A stretch of 5,482 nucleotides of DNA from Thiotrichaceae bacterium UBA7359. Its GTDB lineage: Bacteria; Pseudomonadota; Gammaproteobacteria; Eutrophobiales; Eutrophobiaceae. A program made the position numbers and the translations under genes. This document shows positions 1 through 5,482 of the stretch, one piece after another. Where the stretch lies: assembly GCA_905182825.1 (NCBI GenBank), contig CAJJDJ010000159.1, forward strand, positions 1 through 5,482, written 5' to 3'. A model generated the notes under the pieces. The model was not told the DNA's origin and did no database searches. It saw only the letters and a program-made list of their open reading frames with translations. Every line of letters starts with the position of its first letter. Position 1 is the first letter of the stretch.

Positions 1-809
1 CAGATGAACGTGGTAGTTTTGATCTGTTGGGTGCCATTATGTACTCGTTTTCAATACTCTTATTATGTCTCGGCGTGTCCTGGCTACCTTCAAATTTGAG
101 TTATATCTTGCTTGCGGTATCTATCATTGGTTTAATCTTTTTCTTCTTTTTTGAGAATGGACATAAGCATCCGATATTTGATGTTAGTTTATTTTTTACT
201 AACCGTACTTTTACCTTTTCTTGTTTAGCATCATTAATTATTTATACCGCAACATTTGCTAATGTCGTGCAAGTCAGTTTGTATTTACAATATTTAAAAG
301 GTATGTCGGCGACAGCAGCGGGTTTGATCATGATGTGCCAACCATTAACTATGGCGATTTTTTCTCCCTTGGCTGGACGGTTATCAGATAGGTTTGAACC
401 GTGCCGACTTGCTAGCTTAGGTATGGCGATTAGTTGTGGCGGATTAATATTACTTTCAAATTTACGTACAGATTCAAGCCTGACTTACCTAGTGTTAGCT
501 CTTGTATTTACTGGACTTGGGTTTAGTTTATTTTCTTCACCGAACGTAAATGCGATTATGAGTTCGGTTGAAAAACGATCCTTTGGTAGTGCTAATGGTG
601 CTATGGCAACAATGAGAATTGTCGGGCAGATGAGTAGTATGGTATTGGTGACGTTAATTTTTGCTATTGTGATTGGTTCTGTTGAGATCGGTGTCTCAAA
701 CTACGATGATCTGGAAAAGGCTATACGGCTAACGTTTACAATCGCGTCTATGTTGTGCCTTCCGGGACTCTATTTTTCTATCGCAAGAGGAAAGATGAGA
801 AATTCTTAA
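1..809 (+). CDS. MFS multidrug antiporter, DHA2 (EmrB/QacA-like) family, C-terminal half (5' end outside window)
   Basis: This is an inner-membrane proton-coupled efflux transporter, cut by the left edge. The open frame runs from base 3 through the TAA at 807-809, giving 268 visible residues. No true start is in the window, because the frame stays open upstream of the TTG at 27. About eight hydrophobic segments lie near visible residues 8-26, 31-50, 72-93, 103-123, 136-153, 159-177, 203-226 and 241-260, which fits TM7-TM14 of a 14-TM DHA2 protein. The family signs are the FDLLGA start of the extra central helices, LQYLKGMSATAAGL before TM10, the GRLSDRFEPCR loop between TM10 and TM11, and the SSPNVNAIM and VEKRSFGSANGAMATMR stretches. 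Family membership is secure, but the substrate cannot be read from the sequence. The EmrA-type partner, if any, would lie upstream. The gene converges on ycgL with overlapping stops. It shows no internal stop or frameshift. Confidence 0.9.
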   Translation, partial: DERGSFDLLGAIMYSFSILLLCLGVSWLPSNLSYILLAVSIIGLIFFFFFENGHKHPIFDVSLFFTNRTFTFSCLASLIIYTATFANVVQVSLYLQYLKGMSATAAGLIMMCQPLTMAIFSPLAGRLSDRFEPCRLASLGMAISCGGLILLSNLRTDSSLTYLVLALVFTGLGFSLFSSPNVNAIMSSVEKRSFGSANGAMATMRIVGQMSSMVLVTLIFAIVIGSVEIGVSNYDDLEKAIRLTFTIASMLCLPGLYFSIARGKMRNS

Positions 810-1075
810 TCACCTAGGTATAGATTCGGGCTCAATGGATCGGGTGGCATTTGTAAGTGGTAACCTTTTTCTTTCAGGTTTTTCATGACCATATTAATAT
901 CTTCGCGAGCTAATTTTCTTTCAGGTGATAACTCAAGGTCCAATGTATGTGTAAGATCCTTAACCATTTTGATTAATTCTTTGGGCAGGTCCTTGCTAGT
1001 TTTGTTTTCATGGATATATAAATACATACCATCTTGCTTCGAACAACGGTAAACTTTACACTTAATAATAGACAT
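806..1075 (-). CDS. ycgL: YcgL domain-containing protein (conserved small cytoplasmic protein of unknown function)
   Basis: This is an 89-residue protein of the YcgL family (DUF709), close to the usual 90-110 residues. The family pattern is visible throughout: an N-terminal KVYRCSKQDGMYLY strand pair, a central LPKELIKM helix, LSPERKLAREDI, and the C-terminal GYHLQMPPDP motif that is the best-conserved part of the family. The protein has no signal peptide or membrane segment. Its biochemical role is not established. The ATG at 1075 is the natural start because the family begins just before the K-x-YR strand, but no clear Shine-Dalgarno precedes it (CGAATAAATG). The gene follows fhs on the same strand after 97 nt, so read-through from fhs is possible. 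Its TAA overlaps the stop codon of the convergent transporter gene. Confidence 0.9.
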   Translation of the reverse strand: MSIIKCKVYRCSKQDGMYLYIHENKTSKDLPKELIKMVKDLTHTLDLELSPERKLAREDINMVMKNLKEKGYHLQMPPDPLSPNLYLGD

Positions 1076-1172
1076 TTATTCGAAAAATATTCAATAATTA
1101 ATTTTTAAATTAACAACAGAGAATTCAGAGATATTTATTTTTTCTATGGCGATAGTCAGTTCTTAATTAACA
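1076..1172. other. AT-rich gap between fhs and ycgL with short inverted repeats
   Basis: This 97-nt spacer lies downstream of fhs and upstream of ycgL, both on the - strand. It contains a perfect all-A/T inverted repeat at 1098-1113 (TTAATTT, 2-nt spacer, AAATTAA), the palindrome TTAATTAA at 1163-1170, and a weak 4-bp stem with CGCC loop at 1139-1156 that has no U-tract on the - strand after it. I see no convincing terminator for fhs and no good -35/-10 pair for ycgL. The ycgL promoter may lie here, or ycgL may be read from fhs. Confidence 0.4.
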
Positions 1173-2846
1173 TCAAAATAAACCAGTAATATTACCGTCA
1201 TTGTCAATATCTATACGTTCAGCTGCTGGAACTTTGGGTAGCCCTGGCATAGTCATCATATTGCCGCAAATAGCAACAATGAAACCAGCACCATTTGCGA
1301 GACGAACTTCACTGACGTGAAGATTATGTCCTGTTGGTGCACCCCTTTCTTTAGGATCAGTCGAGAACGACATCTGAGTTTTAGCCATACAAACCGGGTA
1401 AGAACCATACTCTTCATTCCAGTCTTCTAATTGTTGTTTTACATTTGGGTCATATGAAACAGAACTTGCGCCATAAACATTCATTGATACTGCTTCGATC
1501 TTTTGAGTTAAAGATGCGCTGTCTTCATAAACATATTTGTGTGTGCCTGGATTATTATCAACAACATCGACTACTGCATTAGCTAGATCTTCTGCACCTT
1601 TACCTCCGTAAGCCCAGTGTTTAGATACAACGGCCTTTGTGCCAAGCGATTCACAACGTTTCATAAGCATATTTACTTCTCTATCTGTATCGAGTGTGAA
1701 ATGATTTAAACAGACCACACAGGGCAAGCCATATACGTTATTGATATTTTTAATATGACGTTCCATATTGACCATCCCCTTATCAAGTGCTTCTAGGTTT
1801 TCCACATTCAATTCGGCCTTATCAACACCTCCGTGATATTTCATAGCACGGATAGTAGCAACTAATACAATGACTGCCGGTTTTAAACCTGCCATACGAG
1901 ACTTGATGTCTATAAATTTTTCAGCACCCAAATCGGCACCAAAGCCAGCTTCAGTGACTACATAATCGGCCAGCTTTAGGCCAGTATGAGTTGCGGTAAC
2001 CGAATTACATCCATGAGCGATATTTGCAAATGGACCACCATGAATTATGGCGATATTGTTTTCTAATGTTTGAACTATATTTGGATTAATTGCATCTTTT
2101 AACAATGCGGCCATAGAACCCTCAGCATTCAAGTCACGAGCAAAAACTAGTGTTTTATTATCATTTTTATAACCTATTACGATACGTCCAAGACGTTTTT
2201 TTAAATCTTTACGACTAGTAGCCAGACAAAGGATCGCCATGATTTCAGAGGCAACAACAATATCAAAGCCATCTTCACGGAGATAACCATTCGCCGGGCC
2301 GCCTTGACCAATTGTGATCTTACGTAAGGAACGGTCGTTCATGTCAACGACTCGCTTCCATTGAATTCTTCTTGGATCGATACCAAGTTCATTACCATGA
2401 TTGATATGATTGTCAATCATGGCAGAGAGAAGAGCATGCGCAACTCCGATAGCATGGAAATCACCGGTAAAATGAAGATTAATATCTTCCATAGGAACAA
2501 CTTGTGAATAGCCACCACCTGCTGCACCACCTTTCATACCAAAGCATGGACCTAATGAAGGCTCTCTGAGGCACATAATAGCTTTTTTACCAATCCGATT
2601 TAAAGCATCTCCTAGACCAACAGTTGTTGTAGTTTTACCTTCGCCAGCGGGAGTCGGACTTACAGCTGTAACCAATATAAGTTTGCCATCTTTTTTATTT
2701 TTAAGACTGTCTATATAATTTAGAGATAGCTTTGCTTTATAATGCCCATAAGGTTCGAGGTGTTCACTTTCTATTCCATATTGTTTCAAGGCTAGATCAA
2801 TAATACGATTCATATTTGCCTTTTGAGCAATTTCAATATCAGACAT
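1173..2846 (-). CDS. fhs: Formate-tetrahydrofolate ligase (10-formyl-THF synthetase, EC 6.3.4.3)
   Basis: This cytosolic enzyme joins formate to tetrahydrofolate with ATP hydrolysis, making 10-formyl-THF for purine synthesis and formyl-Met-tRNA. The 557 residues match the usual bacterial length of about 555-560, so the gene is complete. Visible motifs, counted from the ATG, are the P-loop PTPAGEGKTT at 64-73, the signature GMKGGAAGGGY at 103-113, NLHFTGDFHAI at 123-133, the GGPFANIAHGCNS stretch near 270-282, and the second signature VATIRAMKYHGG at 329-340. F383 in NHFTLDTDRE and W411 in KHWAYGGKG match the folate-stacking Phe384/Trp412 pair known from the Moorella enzyme. The first in-frame initiation codon is GTG at 2849, but ATG at 2846 has the better Shine-Dalgarno spacing and the typical SDIEIAQ start. 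No folD or purU neighbour is visible. The gene points away from pyrG and toward ycgL. No frameshift or missing motif was seen. Confidence 0.97.
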   Translation of the reverse strand: MSDIEIAQKANMNRIIDLALKQYGIESEHLEPYGHYKAKLSLNYIDSLKNKKDGKLILVTAVSPTPAGEGKTTTTVGLGDALNRIGKKAIMCLREPSLGPCFGMKGGAAGGGYSQVVPMEDINLHFTGDFHAIGVAHALLSAMIDNHINHGNELGIDPRRIQWKRVVDMNDRSLRKITIGQGGPANGYLREDGFDIVVASEIMAILCLATSRKDLKKRLGRIVIGYKNDNKTLVFARDLNAEGSMAALLKDAINPNIVQTLENNIAIIHGGPFANIAHGCNSVTATHTGLKLADYVVTEAGFGADLGAEKFIDIKSRMAGLKPAVIVLVATIRAMKYHGGVDKAELNVENLEALDKGMVNMERHIKNINNVYGLPCVVCLNHFTLDTDREVNMLMKRCESLGTKAVVSKHWAYGGKGAEDLANAVVDVVDNNPGTHKYVYEDSASLTQKIEAVSMNVYGASSVSYDPNVKQQLEDWNEEYGSYPVCMAKTQMSFSTDPKERGAPTGHNLHVSEVRLANGAGFIVAICGNMMTMPGLPKVPAAERIDIDNDGNITGLF

Positions 2847-2850
2847 CACG

Positions 2851-2857
2851 CCCTCCC
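2851..2857 (-). promoter_or_regulatory. Strong ribosome binding site deciding the fhs start
   Basis: On the - strand the sequence reads TTTGGGAGGGCGTGATG. The GGAGG core lies 5 nt before the ATG at 2846 but only 2 nt before the GTG at 2849. This favours the ATG as the main start. Confidence 0.8.
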
Positions 2858-2940
2858 AAAATAAAAGACAGAAAAATATACTAAATATGTGATAAAAGCA
2901 CTATGTTCACTGATCATCTTTGTAGCAGTAAACTTTCAAA

Positions 2941-2988
2941 CTATCTTAGCCTGTTATTGAGTGATTCACTATCTTCTTTATTTTCCAT
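2941..2988 (-). other. 15-codon reading frame upstream of fhs, coding status doubtful
   Basis: On the - strand an ATG at 2988 opens MENKEDSESLNNRLR and stops at TAG (2941-2943), about 94 nt before the fhs ATG. The peptide is very hydrophilic and charged, unlike typical chance frames from AT-rich DNA. The frame is open for seven codons upstream of the ATG. There is no Shine-Dalgarno. It could be a leader peptide in the fhs 5' UTR, the tail of a decayed gene, or chance. I recognise no family. Confidence 0.12.
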
Positions 2989-3118
2989 AGTTTTTAGCTT
3001 TTTATAAGTCTATAAGTAATAATAGTGCTGTAACTAAATTTTCCTTTAAATATATTTCTTAACAATGTGGTATTTGCTGTGATATTGAATATAACATCCC
3101 TATTTTATATCTACAGTA

Positions 3119-3383
3119 TTAAAGCTGAAACGCATCTTCTTCGAAATGCTCGCCGTAATTATTAACTCGTTTTTTCTTTGTGACGAACAGGCATAAAAGT
3201 TTGTTATTACAAGATGAGGTTGCACATAACATTATAAGTCAGAAAAATATTGAAAATAAATATCCAATTGTTTGCTAATAATCTGAATTCAGTACTTTCA
3301 GTATTTAATAGTTTCACCAGATAATTTTTTTAGTTCATCAACATATTTCTATATTGGTGTCTTAGCTCTGCTTCTGTTAACAT
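3119..3383 (-). pseudogene. Possible decayed small gene (protein-like fragments in shifted frames)
   Basis: On the - strand a good Shine-Dalgarno (AGGGGAG) stands 3 nt before an ATG at 3383 that opens MLTEAELRHQYR and then hits TAA at 3330-3332. In the overlapping frame from 3345 the sequence reads YVDELKKLSGETIKY to a TGA at 3298-3300, so one frameshift near 3345-3350 would join the two into a coherent amphipathic N-terminus. About 100 nt further on, in the frame of the first ATG, comes MPVRHKEKTS (3165-3194). Dropping a single T from the following AGTTAATAAT would fuse it to NNYGEHFEEDAFQL, which ends at TAA (3119-3121). The intact gene would have encoded roughly 85-90 residues. The middle (about 3195-3297) has stops and no convincing frame. 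The C-terminal patch is locally richer in G+C than its surroundings, as coding DNA would be here. I do not recognise the family, and chance is a real alternative. Confidence 0.25.
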
Positions 3384-3431
3384 TCTCTCCCCTGAATATG
3401 ATGCTATTTAGGCCATTTTTTATCCTACAAA

Positions 3432-3449
3432 TCAGTTTGTTTAAACTGA
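3432..3449. repeat. 7-bp inverted repeat upstream of pyrG (operator-like or weak hairpin)
   Basis: TCAGTTT, a 4-nt GTTT loop and AAACTGA form a perfect 7-bp stem, ending 46 nt before the pyrG ATG. It is followed after ATAAAAC by TTTTT. The stem has only two G-C pairs, so it would be a poor terminator; a DNA-binding site or a leader structure is as likely. The symmetry is directly visible, but any role in pyrG regulation is inference. Confidence 0.35.
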
Positions 3450-3495
3450 ATAAAACTTTTTCCTCAAAATTTCTTGTACTTATCGGTATGATTCT

Positions 3496-5151
3496 ATGAC
3501 GCGTTATATATTTACTACCGGTGGTGTAGTCTCGTCACTCGGAAAAGGCATTGCTTCTGCTTCACTGGGGGCAATTCTTGAGGCGCGTGGACTAAAGGTC
3601 ACGCTCATCAAACTCGACCCGTATATTAATGTTGACCCAGGAACTATGAGTCCTTTTCAACATGGTGAGGTCTATGTAACCGAAGACGGTGCAGAAACTG
3701 ATCTTGATTTAGGCCATTACGAACGATTTGTAAGAACGAGAATGGGTAAAAGGAATAATTATACGACGGGCAGGATTTATCTAAATGTTATACAAAGAGA
3801 GCGTCGTGGAGATTATCTCGGTGGTACTGTGCAAGTTATTCCGCATATCACCGATGAAATTAAACGTTGTATAAAACTAGGTGCCGGTGATGCCGATATT
3901 GCGATGGTTGAAATTGGTGGAACTGTGGGCGATATTGAATCACAGCCTTTTCTAGAAGCTATACGTCAAATGCGAATCGAGTTAGGTGTGGAAAATACGT
4001 TGTTTATTCATTTAACACTAGTACCTTACATTGCTGCCGCAGGAGAAATAAAGACTAAACCAACACAACACTCGGTTAAAGAGCTACGGTCTATTGGTAT
4101 ACAACCAGATTGTTTGATTTGTCGTACTGATCATATGATTCCAGAAAACGAAAAAAAGAAAATGGCTTTGTTTACCAATGTCGAAGAGTCCGCAATTATT
4201 TCAGCTTTCGATGTTGATAATATTTATAAAGTGCCGAAGGCACTTTATGATCAAGGTCTTGATGAAATTGTTAATAAAAAATTTGTTTTAAATCTACCAA
4301 AAGCTGATTTGTATGAATGGGAAAATGTAGTTGATGCGCTTGATAATCCAAAAAATAATGTAAATATCGCGATGGTGGGTAAATATATGGATCTTGCTGA
4401 TTCTTATAAATCACTTTCAGAAGCCTTAATACATGCAGGAGTTCAGACACGAACTAAGGTTAATATTATTTATATTGATTCAGAAAATATTGAAAATAAA
4501 GGTGAAGATTGCCTAAATGATATTGATGCGATATTGGTGCCTGGAGGATTTGGTAATCGTGGAATTGATGGCAAGATTGCTGTGGTTCGTTATGCGCGTG
4601 AAAATAATGTGCCCTATTTAGGTATTTGTTTGGGTATGCAAGTTGCCGTTATTGAGATAGCAAGAGACTTGGCTAATCTTGAAGATGCTAACAGCACAGA
4701 ATTTGATCACGATACAGAAGATCCTGTCATAGCATTAATTACTGAATGGCAAAACCCTACAGGAAAAATTGAACAGCGTAGCGCAGATTCTGATTTAGGT
4801 GGCACTATGCGTTTAGGTGGTCAAGAATGTCAGTTGACACAGGGATCATTAGCAAAAGAACTGTATCAGTCTGATGAAATTACCGAGCGACATCGTCATC
4901 GTTATGAGTTTAATAGTACGTATTTAGAAAAACTAGAAGCAACAGGAATGCGAGTTTCGGGTCGCTCCTTAGATGGGGAATTAGTAGAAATTATTGAAAT
5001 TCCTGAACATCCCTGGTTTTTAGCTTGTCAGTTTCATCCTGAATTCACATCAACACCAAGAGACGGACATCCATTATTTACTGGCTTTATAAAAGCTGCA
5101 CTGAAACATAAGAAGTTAAACACAGGAATTGTAAAGAATGCAGCTATGTGA
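3496..5151 (+). CDS. pyrG: CTP synthase, glutamine-hydrolysing (EC 6.3.4.2)
   Basis: This enzyme converts UTP to CTP using ATP and ammonia from glutamine, the last step of pyrimidine nucleotide synthesis, in the cytosol as a tetramer. At 551 residues it has the usual length and is complete. The N-terminal synthase domain (about 1-267) starts with the typical MTRYIFTTGGVVSSLGKG. It has the P-loop SSLGKGIAS at 13-21, KLDPYINVDPGTMSP at 39-53, and D71 and E139, which match the Mg-binding Asp72/Glu140 of E. coli. The C-terminal class I glutamine amidotransferase domain (about 288-540) has the PGGFG oxyanion region at 349-353, the nucleophile C378 in GICLGMQ, and H514 and E516 in FHPEF, so the triad is intact. 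The start is fixed by family conservation. No good Shine-Dalgarno precedes it, and a 3-codon frame overlaps the start. The 3' end overlaps kdsA by 14 nt. Confidence 0.98.
   Translation: MTRYIFTTGGVVSSLGKGIASASLGAILEARGLKVTLIKLDPYINVDPGTMSPFQHGEVYVTEDGAETDLDLGHYERFVRTRMGKRNNYTTGRIYLNVIQRERRGDYLGGTVQVIPHITDEIKRCIKLGAGDADIAMVEIGGTVGDIESQPFLEAIRQMRIELGVENTLFIHLTLVPYIAAAGEIKTKPTQHSVKELRSIGIQPDCLICRTDHMIPENEKKKMALFTNVEESAIISAFDVDNIYKVPKALYDQGLDEIVNKKFVLNLPKADLYEWENVVDALDNPKNNVNIAMVGKYMDLADSYKSLSEALIHAGVQTRTKVNIIYIDSENIENKGEDCLNDIDAILVPGGFGNRGIDGKIAVVRYARENNVPYLGICLGMQVAVIEIARDLANLEDANSTEFDHDTEDPVIALITEWQNPTGKIEQRSADSDLGGTMRLGGQECQLTQGSLAKELYQSDEITERHRHRYEFNSTYLEKLEATGMRVSGRSLDGELVEIIEIPEHPWFLACQFHPEFTSTPRDGHPLFTGFIKAALKHKKLNTGIVKNAAM
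5124..5128 (+). promoter_or_regulatory. Ribosome binding site for kdsA inside the end of pyrG
   Basis: AGGAA lies 9 nt before the kdsA ATG at 5138 and within the last codons of pyrG. It supports this start over later candidates and fits translation coupled to pyrG. Confidence 0.65.
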
Positions 5152-5482
5152 TTTTGAAGTCGGTCCGACCCATCCTTTCTTTTTAATAGCGGGTCCTTGT
5201 GTTATTGAAAGTGAACAGTTGGCGATGGACACAGCAGGACACTTAAAAGAGTTGACAACTGAGTTACAGATACCTTTTATATATAAATCCTCATTTGATA
5301 AAGCAAATCGTACTTCGCATAATAGTTTTCGGGGCCCTGGAATAGATGCTGGTTTAAAAATATTGGCTGATGTAAAAGAAAAGATTGGAGTGCCTGTACT
5401 TACAGATATACATGAGGACACACCCTTAGACGAAGTTGCAAATGTTGTTGATGTATTACAAACACCGGCATTTCTTTGCCGA
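5138..5482 (+). CDS. kdsA: 3-deoxy-D-manno-octulosonate 8-phosphate synthase (EC 2.5.1.55), N-terminal part (3' end outside window)
   Basis: This cytosolic enzyme condenses phosphoenolpyruvate with arabinose 5-phosphate to Kdo-8-phosphate, the first committed step to Kdo in lipopolysaccharide. 115 residues are visible of the roughly 275-285 usual, and the frame is open to the right edge. The start MQLCDFEVG is typical of the group and has an AGGAA 9 nt upstream. Visible motifs are FLIAGPCVIESE at 15-26, the substrate-binding KSSFDKANRTS at 50-60, SFRGPG at 63-68, LTDIHE at 88-93 and VVDVLQTPAFLCR at 103-115. C21 aligns with the metal-binding Cys11 of the Aquifex enzyme, where E. coli KdsA has Asn. 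The enzyme is therefore predicted to be of the metal-dependent class, although the other ligands lie beyond the window. The gene overlaps pyrG by 14 nt and is probably co-transcribed with it. In many gammaproteobacteria eno follows. Confidence 0.95.
   Translation, partial: MQLCDFEVGPTHPFFLIAGPCVIESEQLAMDTAGHLKELTTELQIPFIYKSSFDKANRTSHNSFRGPGIDAGLKILADVKEKIGVPVLTDIHEDTPLDEVANVVDVLQTPAFLCR

Larger units (their letters stand above)
2858..3495. other. Long AT-rich intergenic region between divergent fhs and pyrG
   Basis: This stretch of about 640 nt separates two divergently transcribed housekeeping genes and should hold both promoters. No ORF of normal length is present. I found no -35/-10 pair good enough to assert. 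The better candidates are a perfect TATAAT on the - strand at 3231-3236 without a good -35, and TTGGTG (3354-3359) with TGTTAACAT (3375-3383) on the + strand. Other contents are the perfect odd palindrome AGTGATTCACT at 2960-2970, three copies of TATAAGT (3003, 3011, 3233), the palindrome CTGAATTCAG at 3283-3292, an inverted repeat at 3432-3449, a local GC-richer patch near 3122-3155, and - strand protein-like fragments described separately. No tRNA, riboswitch or IS ends were recognised. Confidence 0.6.

Noticed and set aside
27..35. TTG at 27 as the start of the transporter
   Set aside because: The frame remains open to base 3 with typical DHA2 residues (FDLLGA helix start), so the gene continues off the left edge.
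1139..1156. Intrinsic terminator after fhs (CTAT-CGCC-ATAG stem)
   Set aside because: The stem is only 4 bp and is followed by A's, not T's, on the fhs strand.
2888..2910. CRP-like site (TGTGA ... TTCAC) upstream of fhs
   Set aside because: The half-sites are 13 nt apart, not the 6 nt required for a CRP site.
3034..3165. + strand open stretch ending in KAETHLLRNARRNY
   Set aside because: It has no ATG or Shine-Dalgarno, and the opposite strand gives a more coherent reading of the same DNA.
3238..3260. Near-identical stretch of about 20 nt also found at 4480-4500 inside pyrG (CAGAAAA-TATTGAAAATAAA)
   Set aside because: It is very A-rich, differs by one base, and has no flanking similarity. 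In DNA of this composition a chance match is likely, though a duplication cannot be ruled out.
3325..3350. Programmed frameshift joining the two N-terminal fragments of the possible small gene
   Set aside because: There is an A7 run, but it lies at and after the first-frame stop, with no slippery heptamer in the right phase before it. A simple indel is the easier explanation.
5116..5421. 101-codon open frame on the - strand
   Set aside because: It is antisense to kdsA, whose KDO8P synthase motifs are unmistakable on the + strand. The - strand translation resembles no family I know.

Overview
The window looks like an ordinary chromosomal segment from an AT-rich gammaproteobacterium. YcgL is a family found largely in Gammaproteobacteria. 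KdsA makes a precursor of Kdo, so the cell should have a Gram-negative outer membrane. The pyrG-kdsA order is common in that class. The low GC content would fit a host-associated or otherwise AT-biased lineage, but nothing here fixes the genus.

Layout, left to right. The C-terminal half of a 14-TM drug:H+ antiporter (MFS, DHA2 family) enters from the left edge on the + strand. It ends tail-to-tail with ycgL on the - strand, and the two stop codons share the tetranucleotide TTAA. After a 97-nt AT-rich gap comes a complete formate-tetrahydrofolate ligase gene (fhs) on the - strand. Its ATG, with a strong Shine-Dalgarno sequence, is preferred over the GTG one codon upstream. A gap of about 650 nt then separates fhs from the divergent + strand genes. 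pyrG (CTP synthase) is complete and overlaps the start of kdsA (Kdo-8-phosphate synthase) by 14 nt. kdsA runs off the right edge.

Functionally, pyrG and kdsA form a plausible unit. CTP is the nucleotide used to activate Kdo (CMP-Kdo) for lipopolysaccharide and is also needed for nucleic acid and phospholipid synthesis. fhs feeds formate into the one-carbon pool as 10-formyl-THF for purines and initiator fMet. The transporter and ycgL have no visible link to these pathways.

No spectacular new system is visible. The least explained part is the fhs-pyrG gap. On the - strand it holds short protein-like segments in shifted frames, the first with its own Shine-Dalgarno and ATG, which may be the remains of a small gene. 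It also holds a 7-bp inverted repeat just upstream of pyrG. The KdsA fragment carries the cysteine that marks the metal-dependent class, unlike the E. coli enzyme. No tRNA, rRNA, CRISPR array, complete mobile element or convincing intrinsic terminator was found.
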